Shown: positions 12,828-25,356, counted from the stretch's first letter. The stretch is 64,000 nt of DNA from Homarus americanus (GCF_018991925.1 NW_024722158.1:10054944-10118943); one strand, 5' to 3'. The notes: generated by a model from the sequence alone, not told the origin. A program made the numbers and translations.

Positions 12828-12882
12828 TGTTTATGGCTGCACCGCCCGACCTCTCCAGTTATCCCCGGACCCAAGGCCAGAA
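12828..12882 (+). CDS. Candidate small coding exon, unidentified
   Basis: A possible exon between an acceptor-like TTTTTTACTCAG ending at 12827 and a donor-like GTGAGT at 12883. It contains an ATG at 12833 that opens MAAPPDLSSYPRTQGQ, and the frame would otherwise reach TGA right across the donor. The proline-rich start is not one I recognise. The base composition is clearly higher in GC than the flanks. It could be the first coding exon of a plus-strand gene whose 5' UTR is spliced, or a chance pairing of splice-like sites. No transcript or homologue is known to me. Confidence 0.33.
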
Positions 12883-13101
12883 GTGAGTATTGTGTATCAT
12901 CCATTTCTCATTATATATAGAAAGATTTGATAATTTTCTGTAAAGTTTATTGATTTGTGTATTATTTAAAGTCTGTATAACGGCTACATTACAATTCACT
13001 AGTGGTCGATATTGAGACCTAAAACTTTCTTACGCTTTAACTATTATGATGTAACAATGTCATGAATTTCCCGCCACCTGAGAGTTCCCGCAAATTTTAA
13101 G

Positions 13102-13201
13102 CCAATAGTATGAAGGCCTTAGGCCTGTTTTCGACCAATGAGAAAGCCTATGTGTCGTGACGTCATGAAAGTTTTGGCGTCCCTTGTGGGCTCACTCAGT
13201 T
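13102..13201 (+). promoter_or_regulatory. Probable RNA polymerase II core promoter (CCAAT, CRE, initiator)
   Basis: Within 100 bases there are two CCAAT boxes (13102-13106 and 13135-13139), a perfect palindromic cAMP response element TGACGTCA (13158-13165) and the arthropod-type initiator TCAGTT (13196-13201). The spacing is sensible: CRE about 35 bases and CCAAT boxes about 60-95 bases upstream of the initiator. No TATA box is evident. Directly downstream lies an AT-poor stretch ending in ATG GCA G then GT. Motif recognition is from the sequence; promoter activity is inferred. Confidence 0.5.
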
Positions 13202-13270
13202 TGAATAGGAGAGTTTGTGTTGGAATTGTGTGTAGGGAGGTGTGGGACGTCTGTGGTGGCGACATGGCAG
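13198..13270 (+). CDS. Candidate first exon of an unidentified gene (coding part only ATG GCA G)
   Basis: From the putative start site at about 13198 a GT-rich 5' leader runs to ATG at 13264-13266. The coding part is Met-Ala plus one base, followed at 13271 by GTATTT, a plausible splice donor. Such very short first coding segments beginning Met-Ala are common in animal housekeeping genes. The rest of the protein would be in exons further along the plus strand, and I could not find them here: the next 2 kb is AT-rich and then LINE sequence begins. The product is therefore unknown. The alternative is that the match of ATG and GT is accidental. Confidence 0.42.
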
Positions 13271-14367
13271 GTATTTGGGTGTATTCTATTTGGTAAATCC
13301 TTAAGTTCCCATTTGTTGTCAGATACGTGGTCCCCGTTTAACTAGCTAGGAACATAGGTTTATTATTTTGAAGTGTAACTGTTAAACCCTAATATAAAGT
13401 ATTCAATAAATACAGTAACCGTTAATAAGAGTCCTAATTCGTCCCTCCCTTATTAAGAAAGAGTGATGTGTTATAAATGTCTTGGTATTATACAGTAATA
13501 CGGTGAGTCATATACACCCCTGTATATATATATTAACTATCTTATATTTCCCCTCTGTGAAGTATTGATATCTTAGTCCCCATAACCAGCTTCCCTGAGT
13601 ATCCCCTTGGTGTAGGCCTTTCTAGCCTCCCCTCACACCCTCCCCAAACGTAAACAATTGCCTCCCTCACCTTCTCCACCTCTCACGAGTGTAACGAAAG
13701 AGAAAGAAGAATAAATATATAAATAAATAAGTAAATAAATATAATGAATTAAAAAGACAATGAAAGAGTAAGTTGGTACATAAAATATGTGACATTAAAG
13801 TAGGGACATATAAATATTTGTTACAATGACCCTGAAATAAAAATGGTTGGTTGGGTCAAGGATTTGAAATAGCATAATGTTAACATGTTATAGATCTCAT
13901 TTATGTCAAAAGTGTTTCTACAAGTACCTTAAGAATTGTGATTATAGACACATATTACAGCAATACCGACATTCAATATTAGTTTTCAAGTATCTTATCA
14001 CTCACTTGTAGTCGTATTTAAAAAAAAAGAAAAAAGACATTGTGGCTATTTTAGATTTCAAAATGACTTCCACTGGTTAGTATAACAAATTGTGGATCGA
14101 GGAAGGATCCGTTTTTCGGTATTCAGCAGCTCTAAAATAAAGTGTATCTGTCACATGGAGGTGAGTCAGATCCTCATTTATAGCAGTATATTAGCGGCTT
14201 AAGTTTCAATAAGTACAAATTGATAATTATACCACAGCGTGTGTTAGCTCTGCCGTTTATGTACTGTACTCAAGAAGAGAAGCAAGACGAAAACAAATAA
14301 GACTTAAATAGTTAAAAGCAATAATGAAAAAAGACAAAGATTCCTACAGAATGTAATATATAGGATC

Positions 14368-14370
<3 letters not shown>

Positions 14371-14430
<60 letters not shown>
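14371..14430. repeat. (TG)n microsatellite
   Basis: Thirty uninterrupted TG units. Confidence 0.97.
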
Positions 14431-14431
<1 letters not shown>

Positions 14432-14619
14432 ACCGCTAAGTAAGGATAATCGTCAATTAATTTTTAAAGAGCAAATGACGCTTTTGCCAAATACGGAGAG
14501 CGTGTTGTTTTTATTCACATAAGTCAATGGAGAGTTTTTCGTGTATAATAATATTTGCTCAGTTTCATTTAAGACGCCGTTTATAATCATAACAGCTAAA
14601 TTATATATACAGTAGGTTG

Positions 14620-14656
14620 GATTAGGTTAGATTAGGTTAGGTTAGGTTAGGTTTTG
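14620..14656. repeat. Short interstitial TTAGG-type block
   Basis: GGTTAGATTAGGTTAGGTTA and further copies: about six units of the arthropod telomere pentamer, two with substitutions. Similar short blocks occur near 26494-26517 (complement), 32655-32695, 42443-42460 and 60625-60640. Confidence 0.75.
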
Positions 14657-14792
14657 TATTAAACAATTCGTTTATATGGGTTTTCATAGTCTATAATCTA
14701 TATGGTCGTTTATAACCAGTTAGATATTCCAGAAAGGAGAAATACTGTACACAAAAGTTATCGCTAATCGGCAATTACCCCTATTCATTGTG

Positions 14793-14801
14793 ACACACAC
14801 A

Positions 14802-14850
<49 letters not shown>
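14793..14850. repeat. (AC)n microsatellite
   Basis: AC repeat with one TAC interruption. Only about 360 bases separate it from the TG repeat at 14371, in the opposite dinucleotide orientation. Confidence 0.95.
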
Positions 14851-14851
<1 letters not shown>

Positions 14852-15439
14852 AAAATATAGATTAGGCTTTTCACTTTTCTGTTTCATGACATGGGCCTTG
14901 CCTATGATTTTATTTAACATCTATTGTGGACCTTTGAGAGCTAGACTATCTTAAGGTGTATTAGAAGTAAACTGAAGACGTAAGAGTCGAATAGGTTGAG
15001 AGGATATAACAGGCAGAAGCTTGACCTTGAGGGTAAAGCTAGAAGAAGTCATATTTGGGAGGGATGTGGACCAACACTGATAATTATACAACACATTCTA
15101 AGCCTTACAAAAGCGAGCTGGATTTATGTCTGTACTTATCTACTTCCTTTATGGTGGTTTGTGTTTTTAAACTCTCCACCTCACGTACTGTAGTGAAAAC
15201 ATTTTATCAGGCTCGTCAGGATTCAACAGGATAATAGTTCATTTATAAAACAGTCAACTGCTTCACACTTTTGATCCCTTTATGGTGGGAGTTTTAGTTA
15301 TGTGTCAGGTAAACGATTACCAGCTGCAGGCGTGATCAGTAGAGATGTGAATTGCCTGTTGTCCTTGAGAGTTACATTCGTTTCTGAAGAAACTGAAGTG
15401 GATTATTAGTATCCAAACATTTAACCTATTGGCTCTGTG

Positions 15440-17706
15440 TTTTGTTCTCTTTGGATGTGAGAAAAAATGGTTGTCAAATGAATGTCGAAGACTTTAAACT
15501 GCTAGGAAAACACATGAGCAGGGGGGTGGAGGAGACTGCAGTGGGAGAGGGTAAACAAATTGAAAGGTTACAGGGAAATAGTGCTAGGAATGATGACAAA
15601 ACTAAATTAAGCAGGGAGTTAAAACCTAAACGCTACAAAGAGAGGACTCAGAACACAAATAACCTAAATGTCTACTATGCAAACAGTAGAAGTATGAGAA
15701 ACAAAATGGATGAAATCAGGGCGTTGGTATGTACCGAAAAAATCGATATAATAACAATCACCGAAAAATGGATAAACCTAGACTCACGTGAGTTACCTGT
15801 CGAATACCAAATTGCAGGTTACAAATTATTCCATACCGATAGGCAGATTAGGAAAGGAGGCGGAGTAGCAATCTATGTCAGGGATAATCTGAAGTGTGAA
15901 ATAAATAAGAAAATAAAAACTGAGCGGAATACAGAAACAATTTGGATATAATTAACCGATGGTAGGGAAAAAATAATCACAGGAGTAATATATAGACCTC
16001 TCAATCTTGATAGAGTTAATGAGCTACATATTTGGGATGAAATACGCAGGGCTTCCATACATAGCAAAGTCTGTATGGAAGGCGATTTTAACTTTAGCCA
16101 AATACATTGGATTGACTTTATGGTTAACTCAAAATCAGAGGTTTTCCTTGAAACAATCGAGGACTGTTTCCTAAGCCAACATATAACCGAGCCCACCTAG
16201 GGTAATAATATACTCCATTTAGTTCTGTCAAACAGAGAAAACCTCATTAGTAATGTCGAGGTAGGGAACGAACTTGCTAACAGCGATCACAAAGAAATAA
16301 GATTCCAGTTAGAATTTCAGGGCAGCCTCAAGGAAAATTCCAGTAAAGTCCCAGATTTCAGAAGGGCAAACTTTGATAGTTTGAACAGGTAGCTGAGAGA
16401 AGGGGTATCATGCTAGGGTGTGAACTACAGGACCTCACATGAGGTGACCTCACACAATGTACCCACAGAGGGCAGAACATACCATAGAGAAAACTCAGAT
16501 CAAACAAGAATGACCCCAAATGGATAAATGATTATTTAAAGAATATTTATTGGACAAACGAAGGTAGAAGAATAAATCGTGGTGAAGTTTACCTCCGAGA
16601 TTATTATAAGGTATTGGCCAGTAGGGTTAAGACCGAGATAGGAAAAGCAAAGAGGAATAATGAACTGAAGGTAGCTAGGGAGGCGAAGTCAAACCAAAGG
16701 ATTCTATCAAATGCGTCAAACTAAAACATGAGAAAAGATTGGACCAATACAGTCAGATACCGGCGAGCTAACTGATAACGACGGAGAAATGAGCAATAAT
16801 CTGAACATATATTTTTCACTAGTTTTCACCACAGAAAATTTAAACACGATACCCGAGGCACCGACTCTATAAGGAGATAGTGAAGAAAATAAATTAAGCG
16901 AGATAGCAGTGACTAGAAGCGTTGTTAGTAAGCACATACACAAACTAAAGCCTAATAAGTCACCAGGTCCCGATGAGATATTTGCCAGAGTATTAAAGGA
17001 ATATAAGGAGGAGCTTAGTATGCCCTTAGCAAAGTTGTTTAATATGTCCTCAAAAACGGGTGTAGTACCAGAATCCTGGAGGATAGCGAATGTAATACCG
17101 ATTTTCAAGAAGGGAGATAGATCACTATCCTCTAACTACCGTCCAATCAGTCTAACATCAATTGTAGGCAAATTACTGGAAGCAATCATTTCAAACTCTA
17201 TTCGAAATCACCTGGAGAACCACAGTTGATCAATGATTCCCAACATGGCTTCACAAGCGGGCGTTCATGTCTAACTAATCTATTAACATTATTTTCATCT
17301 GTTTTCAAATCAGTGGACGAGGGGCACAATTATGATGTGGTATATCTCGACTTTAGCCTTCGACAGAGTCTGCCACGAAAGTGTAATAAGAAAAGTGGAG
17401 GCTCATGGCATTAAACGAGATATTCTAAAATGGATTAGGACGTGGTTACAAGACAGGAAACAGTGAGTGAGCATTAACGGCACTAAATCCGATTGGATTT
17501 AGATTTAGGCGCGAAATAGGTAAACATTGGTTTGGAAGTAGAGTAGTGGACGAGTGGAACAAGTTACCAAATATCATCATTAACTCGAATACGCTGGATA
17601 CCTTCAAACATAGGTTGGATGGATTTATGAGCAATAGGGGTTGGGTGTAAATGGGACTGCCCAGTATGGGCCAGCTTCCTCCATTCTTATGTTCTTATGT
17701 TCTTAT
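15440..17706 (+). mobile_element. CR1-like LINE, near-complete ORF2 with internal deletion
   Basis: Retains the apurinic-type endonuclease region (YYANSRSMRNKMDEIRAL, then IDIITITEKW and GGGVAIYVRDNLK, about 15670-15900) and the N-terminal reverse transcriptase motifs (KPNKSPGPDEI near 16950, FKKGDRSLSSNYRPISLTSI near 17110, QHGFTSGRSCLTNLL near 17240). The frame is broken by stops at 15949, 16198 and 16390 and by frameshifts after 16400 and near 17225. At about 17495 the sequence jumps from the SINGTKS region straight to the C-terminal FRFRREIG-like region, so the whole catalytic FADD part is deleted. It ends at the MSNRGW-type terminus, a short 3' UTR and TTCTTATG repeats. Same family as 11092-12280. 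Not active. Confidence 0.9.
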
Positions 17707-19320
17707 CAATATCATGACAGCCTCTTACTCATTTATTCAAGTGGAATCTAGATATGCCACTTGATCACATAAGTGTCACTGCTTGTTTTAGTTTGGCAGT
17801 AATTTCTCCCGTCAATGTGCTCCAAGGAAAGACTCTCAAGAAACGAGGCATCTTTTTGGTAAGCGTGAACTGCAAAACAGGAAAAAAAATAACTTATGTT
17901 AATTGTCTTCCTTTTCAGATATCTTGCAACTGGAAGACAACCAGGATGCGAAGAGTAATTATTCAGAGCTCCCGAAGAGTAATCTCTCCCTCAATAATGG
18001 ATAAACTCATGCTTCAACACTGTAAAACCAGGCAGTTGTGGAACTTTAGTTGGCAAAAAACATTCGTCATAATACTTCCTTGTAATTATTGGTCAGGAAA
18101 CTAAAACTGTGTTAATTGTTCTCATAACCTCAGGCAATACACAGTACTCTGTATCGAGTGGAGTTGGTCCCTTAGGGTTCCTAGGAAAGTAAAGTTGGTG
18201 TTTCTGGGATTCTGAGTAATTAATAATCCTATCAGAGATGAATGAGAATGACACAAAATCGCCAGGGAACAGTTGTTATGACAGACATGTTCGCTCGATT
18301 CAATATGGTAAACGAGAAGTGATTTGCTGCCTACTGAGATACTGAAGAGCGAAGAGTGAGTGACGAAAACGGTCTTTAGCTTCAATAAACCAGGTGATGA
18401 AAATGGCAACATAATTTCACGATATTAAGACAAAAATTATATAAAAAAGATCGATGTAAAGAAAAGGAACGCTATTTTTTTTCAAGCTGACAGTTCAAAT
18501 TTAATACTGAAAAAAAGATGCTTCACACCTGAAAAAAACGTGCAGGTGGAGAGAATAACGAACAAGATCATTTCATTAACTAGCAAAGAAACATCGCCTG
18601 TCAGTTACTCATAAAATCTTAAGATGAAGGTCAACGACTTCAGGTTAACGATATTTTCTAACATCAACTGAAACCTGTTCCATACTGGTCGGTAAGCTAA
18701 CTTCAAGCTTCCGTGCAGAGAAAACAAATGTTAAGAATTGCATTACTTTGCCACAGAACAAGTGAATGCAGATGTCCCAACCAGATGAGAAAACCTTTCC
18801 AACTAAAGATGGCAATGCTTGCTTTCTTGACACGTAACATTGCCTGAGAATCTTAAGCAACTAAGCCACAAGTTCTTTCAAATGAAGCTAAAGGGTACTG
18901 ATGTCATCTTCAGCGCAAACATGTATTAACTATACGATAAAATAAAATCACTGAAAACATAAAGAAGAGTATGTGGTAAAATACACAACGTAGCTTACCT
19001 TATGTGTTGAGTTAGATTGATAAAAGGTAATTAACTCATACCTGGAGGCCTTTAGGAGCTGCATCAAATTAACGCGCAGGGAACGGGAAGGGAGGGGGGG
19101 GCAGAAGAATGTGTAGACGTGTGGCGCGCCAAGTGAACGTGGGAAAAATACATTGATGTTTGTTGCTTCAAGTTAGTGCATGGTGAACGAGGGAGTAAGA
19201 GTGTGCTGGCGTGGGTGTGTGTTGCTGCGTTAATAACAACAGGTGTTTGGCGGGTTTAGGGCAACGGGTGAGGAAGTGACACTATCCCAGGCCACTGATT
19301 AATTATTATTCTCACGGCCT
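17707..19320. other. Unassigned sequence, no supported gene
   Basis: A stretch after CTTCCTTTTCAG (ending 17918) could be an exon reading ILQLEDNQDAKSNYSELPKS and ending in TAA near 17999, but I recognise no homologue. Open frames at 18122-18412 and 18645-18860 on the minus strand are also unrecognised. The region may include an old transposon relic; I cannot show it. Confidence 0.35.
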
Positions 19321-20114
19321 CGTTCTCTCACACGCCCAACCAACACCCACACACCTGGTCAACACTTATACCCACACACTTGGCCAACACTTATACACAC
19401 ACTTGGTCAACACTTATACACATCTGGCCAACACTTACACACACCTGGCCAACACTTAATCCCATACACCTGAGCTATACTTACGCACACCTGGCCAACA
19501 CCTACACACCTGGCCATACTTACACACACCTAGCTAACACTTAAACACACTCACACACCTAGCCTATACTCACACACACCTGGCCAACACTTATACACAC
19601 CTAGCCAACACTTATACACATCTGGCCTACACTTACACACACCTGGCCAACACTTAAACACACATACCAGACCTTTACTAACGCACACCTGGCCAACACT
19701 TAAACACACACACACCTGACCTACTAACGCACACCTGGCCAACACTTAAACACACACACCTGACCTATACTTACGCACACCTGGCCAACACTTAACACCT
19801 TGCCAAAACACACTCATACACACACACCTGGCCTATACTCAAACACATCTGGCCAACACTTACACACACCTGGCCAACACTTAAACACGTAATCAACCAG
19901 TGTATCCACTCCCAGTCAATCTTACCTTTTTGCACTGTCACTATGTTGAAATGCCCTGCAGTATGACCTTCTCCCCACCAAGTTATTATATATCATATTT
20001 GTATTAATTATGTTACTTGTATATTATTTGTCAATCAAGAGACCCATTCCCCAATTATGTAACTGTACGAGTATATTTTCAGCCTCCTAGCTGACATGCC
20101 CTTTCAATAAACCG

Positions 20115-20148
<34 letters not shown>

Positions 20149-20660
20149 ATTAACAACACATCTGGCCAACACTTGCACACACCTGCCCTTCAATAACGTA
20201 TCTAGCCAACACCTGCATACACCTAGCTAGCACCTACACACACCTGGCCAACACCTACACACACCTGGATAACACCAACATACACCTGGTTAGCACCTAC
20301 ACACACCTGGCCAACACCTACACACATTTACTCAACAATAAAACACCTGGCCTGTACCTACACACACCTGGTTAGCACTTACACACACTTGGCCAACAAC
20401 TACACATACCTGGTCAACACCTACACAGACCTGGCCAACGATAACACACCTGGTCAACAATAACACACTTGCCCAGCAACTACACATACTTGGCCAACAA
20501 TAACACACCTGGCCTACAATAACACACCTGGCCAGCACCTACACACACCTGGCCAATTCCTACACACACCTGGCCAGCACCTACACACACCTGGCCAGCA
20601 CCTACACACACCTGACCAATACCTACACACCTGGCCAGCACTTACACATACCTGGTCAAT
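19320..20660. repeat. ACACACCTGGCCAACACTTA minisatellite, diverged part
   Basis: Degenerate tandem repeat, unit about 20-24 bases around CACACCTGGCCAACACTTAC. It is interrupted at about 19905-20155 by unrelated sequence including an ATT/TTA trinucleotide run (20124-20150). It grades into the more regular array at 20740-21985. Confidence 0.85.
20124..20150. repeat. (ATT)n microsatellite
   Basis: About nine ATT units inside the interruption of the flanking minisatellite. Confidence 0.9.
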
Positions 20661-20739
20661 ACATACACACACACCCACACACATCTGGCCAACACATACA
20701 CACACACCTACACAACACCTCAACACACCTGACCCACAC

Positions 20740-21985
20740 CTACACACACCTGGCCAACAATAACACACTTGGCCAACAATAACACACTTGGCCAACAATA
20801 ACACACCTGACCAACAATAACATACATGGCCAACAATAACACACCTGGCCAACAATAACACACATGGCCAACAATAACACACCTGGCCAACAATAACATA
20901 CATGGCCAACAATAACACACCTGGCCAACAATAACATACATGGCCAACAATAACACACCTGGCCAACAATAACATACATGGCCAACAATAACACACCTGG
21001 CCAACAATAACACACATGGCTAACAATAACACACCCGCAGCCCAACAATATGTGGCCAACAATAACATACATATTATAATAACACCATAGCCCTTAATAA
21101 CATACATGGCCAACAATAACATACATGGCCAACAAGCCTTTTGTATAATAACACACTTGGCCAACAATAACATACATGACATACGCTTACACCTGGCCAA
21201 CAACCTTTTTACTTGGCCAACAATAACACTACATGGCCAACAATAACACACCTGACCAACAATAACACACCTGACCAACAATAACACACCCTGACCAACA
21301 ATAACACACCTGTGGCCAACATGTACACTTGGCCAACAATAACACACCTGACCAACAATAACACACCTGGCCAACAATAACACACTTGACTTCCTTAACT
21401 TTTTATGGCCAACAATAACACCACCTGACCAACAATAACATACATAGCCAACAAACGGCACCTGACCAACAATAACACACATGGCCAGCAATAACACGCA
21501 TGGCCAGCAATAACATACATAATAACAATAACACACCTGGCCAACAATAATACACTAGGCTAACAATAACACACGCAGCCAACAATAACACATGGCCAGC
21601 AATAACATACATAGCCAACAATAACACACATAGTAACAATAACACACACCCAATAGCAATAACACAGCCAGCAACCTTTTACCTGACCAACAATAACATA
21701 CATGGCCAACAATAACACCTGGCCAACAATAGCACACATAGCCAACAATAACACACCTGGCCAACAATAACACACATGGCCAACAATAACACACCTGGCC
21801 AACAATAACATACATGGCCAACAATAACACACATGGCCAACAATAACGCACATGGCTAACAATAACACACCTGGCCAACAATAACACACATGGCCAACAA
21901 TAACACACCTGGCCAACAATAACACACCTGGCCAACAATAACATACATGGCCAACAATAACAAACCTGGCCAGCACCTACACACA
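20740..21985. repeat. 19-base minisatellite, regular part
   Basis: About 60 copies of the 19-base unit AACAATAACACACCTGGCC and its variant with CATGGCC. The complement lacks stop codons in all three frames, so three units (57 bases) encode a 19-residue period in which CVIVG, CYCWP and VLLLA alternate. This creates long minus-strand open frames, among them 340 codons at 20514-21536 and 143 codons at 21555-21986. They are open on account of the unit and not from selection; I do not call a protein. Confidence 0.93.
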
Positions 21986-22107
21986 CTTGACATTCTAGTC
22001 ATAAATACTACAAATATAAAATTCAGTTATGTATGTAAACAACTTTATACAATGTGTACACAAATAGACGTCTACATACGAGTGTACCGACACAGTCTCA
22101 AAGATGC

Positions 22108-22154
22108 TCGTAAACACACACACACGACACACACACACACAACACACACACACG
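22108..22154. repeat. (CA)n microsatellite, interrupted
   Basis: Three CA runs separated by CGA and CAA interruptions. Confidence 0.9.
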
Positions 22155-22309
22155 GCACCAGTAAGGAGTACTGTTCAAGAAGCCTCCCTCAGTACATCAG
22201 TCAGGTGAGGCGGGTATAGAGCTGACTAACGTAGGTAAAGGAGTGTGAGCCTCGCCGTTACCAGTCAACACGAGTAATGGAACGACGTCTTATACAGTAA
22301 ATACTCCAA

Positions 22310-22444
22310 GTGTTGCCAGCCCGGCCACCAACCCTCTGCCATCACCAGGATCAGGTGTTGCCAGCCCGGCCACCATCCCTATCACATGACTAGGAACAAG
22401 TGTTGCCAGCCAGGCCACTGACCCATCTCGCGTCACCAAGAAGA
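22310..22444. repeat. 45-base tandem repeat, three copies
   Basis: Three diverged copies, each beginning GTGTTGCCAGCCCGGCCACC (the third with CAGGCCACT). GC-rich compared with the surroundings. Confidence 0.85.
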
Positions 22445-22619
22445 CAGATGGAAGCTTCACTGTTTATACACTGATTTACTTATAGTATAAATCACATGGA
22501 AATTGTATTGGTGACCGCCTGGTGTAAGCACTAGCGGGGAAGAGAAGATGTTGGCAATAGTGATGAGAGTCGTAGCTTCAGCGCGGCGGGTCTTGCAAGG
22601 ACTCACAGTGGCATCGCGG

Positions 22620-23070
22620 TCGTATATTATGTTGCACGGTTTATGGCACGACTCATTACATAGCTTGTTGCTTGGCATATTGCATGGGTTTTTAACATGG
22701 TTTATTATTATGCTTGCAGTATAGCTTATAATATCACTTATTGCATAGATTGTTATATCGCCTTTATGGTATTGGGAAATGCTATGCTGTTTATCTTATT
22801 GCATAACGTGTATGCACCGGTTGTTGTATCGTCAGAAGCATAGCCTTGTTGTAATGCTTGTTTAAATCCTGGGGGAACAGCTATCCAGATGGCATAGCTT
22901 TTTGTGCATATATACGAGTTCCCTACTACATTATATATCACTGTACCTCCGGCTCCTAGTATATAAGTTGTTGCATCCCTTGTTTTGTAATTTACTGCAT
23001 CTCTTGATGAATCTCTTGTTGCATAGTCTGTTGATCGTATGTGATATATATATGCTATATTTTGTTTTAT
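22620..23070. repeat. Degenerate GCATAGCTTGTTGCAT-type repeat region
   Basis: The words GCATAG, TTGTTGCAT and CTTATTGCATA recur at irregular 20-40 base spacing over about 450 bases, the look of an old tandem array. Small open frames here are unsupported. Confidence 0.5.
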
Positions 23071-25355
23071 AGCGTGTTATATATATTGTTACAAGTTATG
23101 TAGCTTACTATGTCGTATCATAAGATTCGCTCTATAATTTTATGTTACTGTGACGTGGTGGGACAGGAGATGGTGCACGACCATCCCCTAGTCTACCCGC
23201 ACCTCCCTACCGAAAATACAGCTCTGTGCAAATACATCTGACCCGCAGGTATGTTGTGATATCTTTATTGTCACACAGAATGGAGTGTGACGATCATCCA
23301 ACGACGGCAAGAGAGAGTGGTCCGAAGAGGTGCAGTGTGGTGGACTACACGTAGTGCGGGAGGGGCCCGTGGCAGCAACTTTGTCCGCCTTGGTGTGTAG
23401 GTAATCATCCTCCAAGGTTTTTATACCCTCTGGTGTGGTAGTTCTCCAAGTTACGAGAGTCGTTATAGTTTTATCTCTTTTTCTTGCCAAATCACCAAAT
23501 CGATATATTGTAATATAGCATTATTTACATACTGTTGCAAGGCTTCCCACTGAGGTATACTATATGAGCCTTGTTATATATTCAACATTCCCGCCTCACT
23601 TGTATTCACGACGATAAACTACATGACATATTTGATTAACAATGTTATTGTCTCTTGTTAAGTCCATTGTACCTGCTGGCAAGAGCACCACCGCCCCCTC
23701 ACTACACACTTATTATGAAAGGTGAGCCATGAACATCTTATGTTTATGTCTTGAACCCCAACCCCACGAGAGAAACCTTGAACTTTTAAACCTTACCTAA
23801 TGAGAAAGAACTTAGAATTTTAAATGTTGCACCCTGATATTGAAATTAAACCTTTAAACCTTTCCCTATGAGCGAAAACTCAATCCTGGAAACCATACCT
23901 TGAACTGCCTTATTCATTCCCTAAATCAAATCTTGAACTGCCGTCCTCATTCACGTGAACATTAAACTATAACTTTATGCCCAACTATACTTCATTAACA
24001 GCATCACCTGGGAGTAATGTATAGGTGTCCAATCAGCACTCACTTATTCACCTGTTCTACCGAGGATTATCTTACAGTTCAATCGTACTGGTTGATAATT
24101 TTAATTTATTTTATATGGTTCATTAACTATTACGATGAAGTTCATATATTTTATAATTCTCAAGTGATTATTTCAGTAAACCTCATTTACATACACAGCA
24201 TAATCAGCACCGGTGTGTGTGTGGGGGGGTGTGAATAAAGCGACGAGTCTTTACATTATCGTTTTTCAGCAGGTTAACAGAATAAATATGTCCACCGTCA
24301 CCAGGGAAGAAATTGTAGGGTTCTCAAGACCGCTCTTTATCCTAATACCCAGTGCAAATTTCATATATATATATATTCCGGATGTGATCCTCTCAACCCG
24401 CCAGCAATATGGACTCCCTTAACTTACCGTATAAATGGCACAATATATGTATGTGCAATCACTCCATAGATCTCCCTTGGAAATGAAAACGAATCGCACC
24501 GCTTAGAAAACCCAGGTGGCGGGCCTGTTGACCTCGTATGATAAGTGAAGATCAAATAAAAAAAAGTAAAAAAAATAATTGATGTTGATGAAATATAAGA
24601 ATGTTCCCTTACAATATCAATTCATCTATAATACGAAACACTCCAGATTATATTATTATGAAGGAAAAATTATTATACAGCAAAGAGGTGTTACTGGTGG
24701 TGAGTCATGCAGAGCTGAGGAAATATCGTCTACACTGAGCCTCAACACACAACAAACTTCCTCATAACCTACAGCGATACAATAAAGTTACATTAAAAGT
24801 AAGTGATAGAAATCGTCACTGTGAAAAAGAAAAATATTTACAACATATACAAAGTCAGTATGGAAAAAAAGACACGTGGTAACAAATTGTGAATTATAAC
24901 TCTAATGCAAGTATATAGTTTACATTTTAAATCTAGTATTGTAAACAAGCACAAATTTATATTAAAAAAAATAAGCAAAAATGTACCTAACATCAAAAGT
25001 GTATGTAAAGCCTCAATAAATTAGAGAAGTAATAAAGGTTCATTAATCAAGAAAAATTAGATAATAACTTCCCCCAAAATAATAAGGAATACGATAAGAA
25101 ATATGGACGACTATAAGAGAGAGCCAAAGCGTAGCTGGGTTTTTCAGGTCCACGTCCGATTAGTTATGCGTACATATAGGTTATAATTATTATTCACTCA
25201 CTGCCTTTTCTTACCTCCGCTGGTGCTGGTGGCCTTCTTATTCTACGTATTTTTTGACTGAGAATTTTGCCAGTTTATTTCGTCGACTGAAGTCTCTCTT
25301 AGATAGTCCCTAGTCTCAAATATCCATGTTGAATTCTCGTAAACGGATTAATATA
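23071..25355. other. Unassigned sequence, no gene seen
   Basis: A patch at 23145-23510 has higher GC and a 100-codon minus-strand frame (23490-23188), rich in Thr and Ser and without domain features. The remainder is AT-rich, with no exon, RNA or transposon end that I can support. Confidence 0.4.
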
Positions 25356-25356
25356 T

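Larger units (their letters stand above)
13275..15440. other. AT-rich sequence with microsatellites, no exon seen
   Basis: If the promoter upstream is real this would be first-intron sequence. It holds two long dinucleotide repeats and a short TTAGG-type block (listed separately), and small open frames with no recognisable content. Confidence 0.5.

Noticed and set aside
17919..17999. Terminal exon after CTTCCTTTTCAG reading ILQLEDNQDAKSNYSELPKS
   Set aside because: Splice-like start and a stop are present, but there is no homologue known to me and no upstream exon; too weak to call.
20514..21536. 340-codon minus-strand open frame as a Cys/Trp-rich membrane protein gene
   Set aside because: It is generated entirely by a 19-base tandem repeat that lacks stops in every frame; no start context, splice sites or non-repetitive domain.
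23188..23490. 100-codon minus-strand open frame as a gene or part of a solo LTR
   Set aside because: No motif, no paired repeat, no target duplication found.
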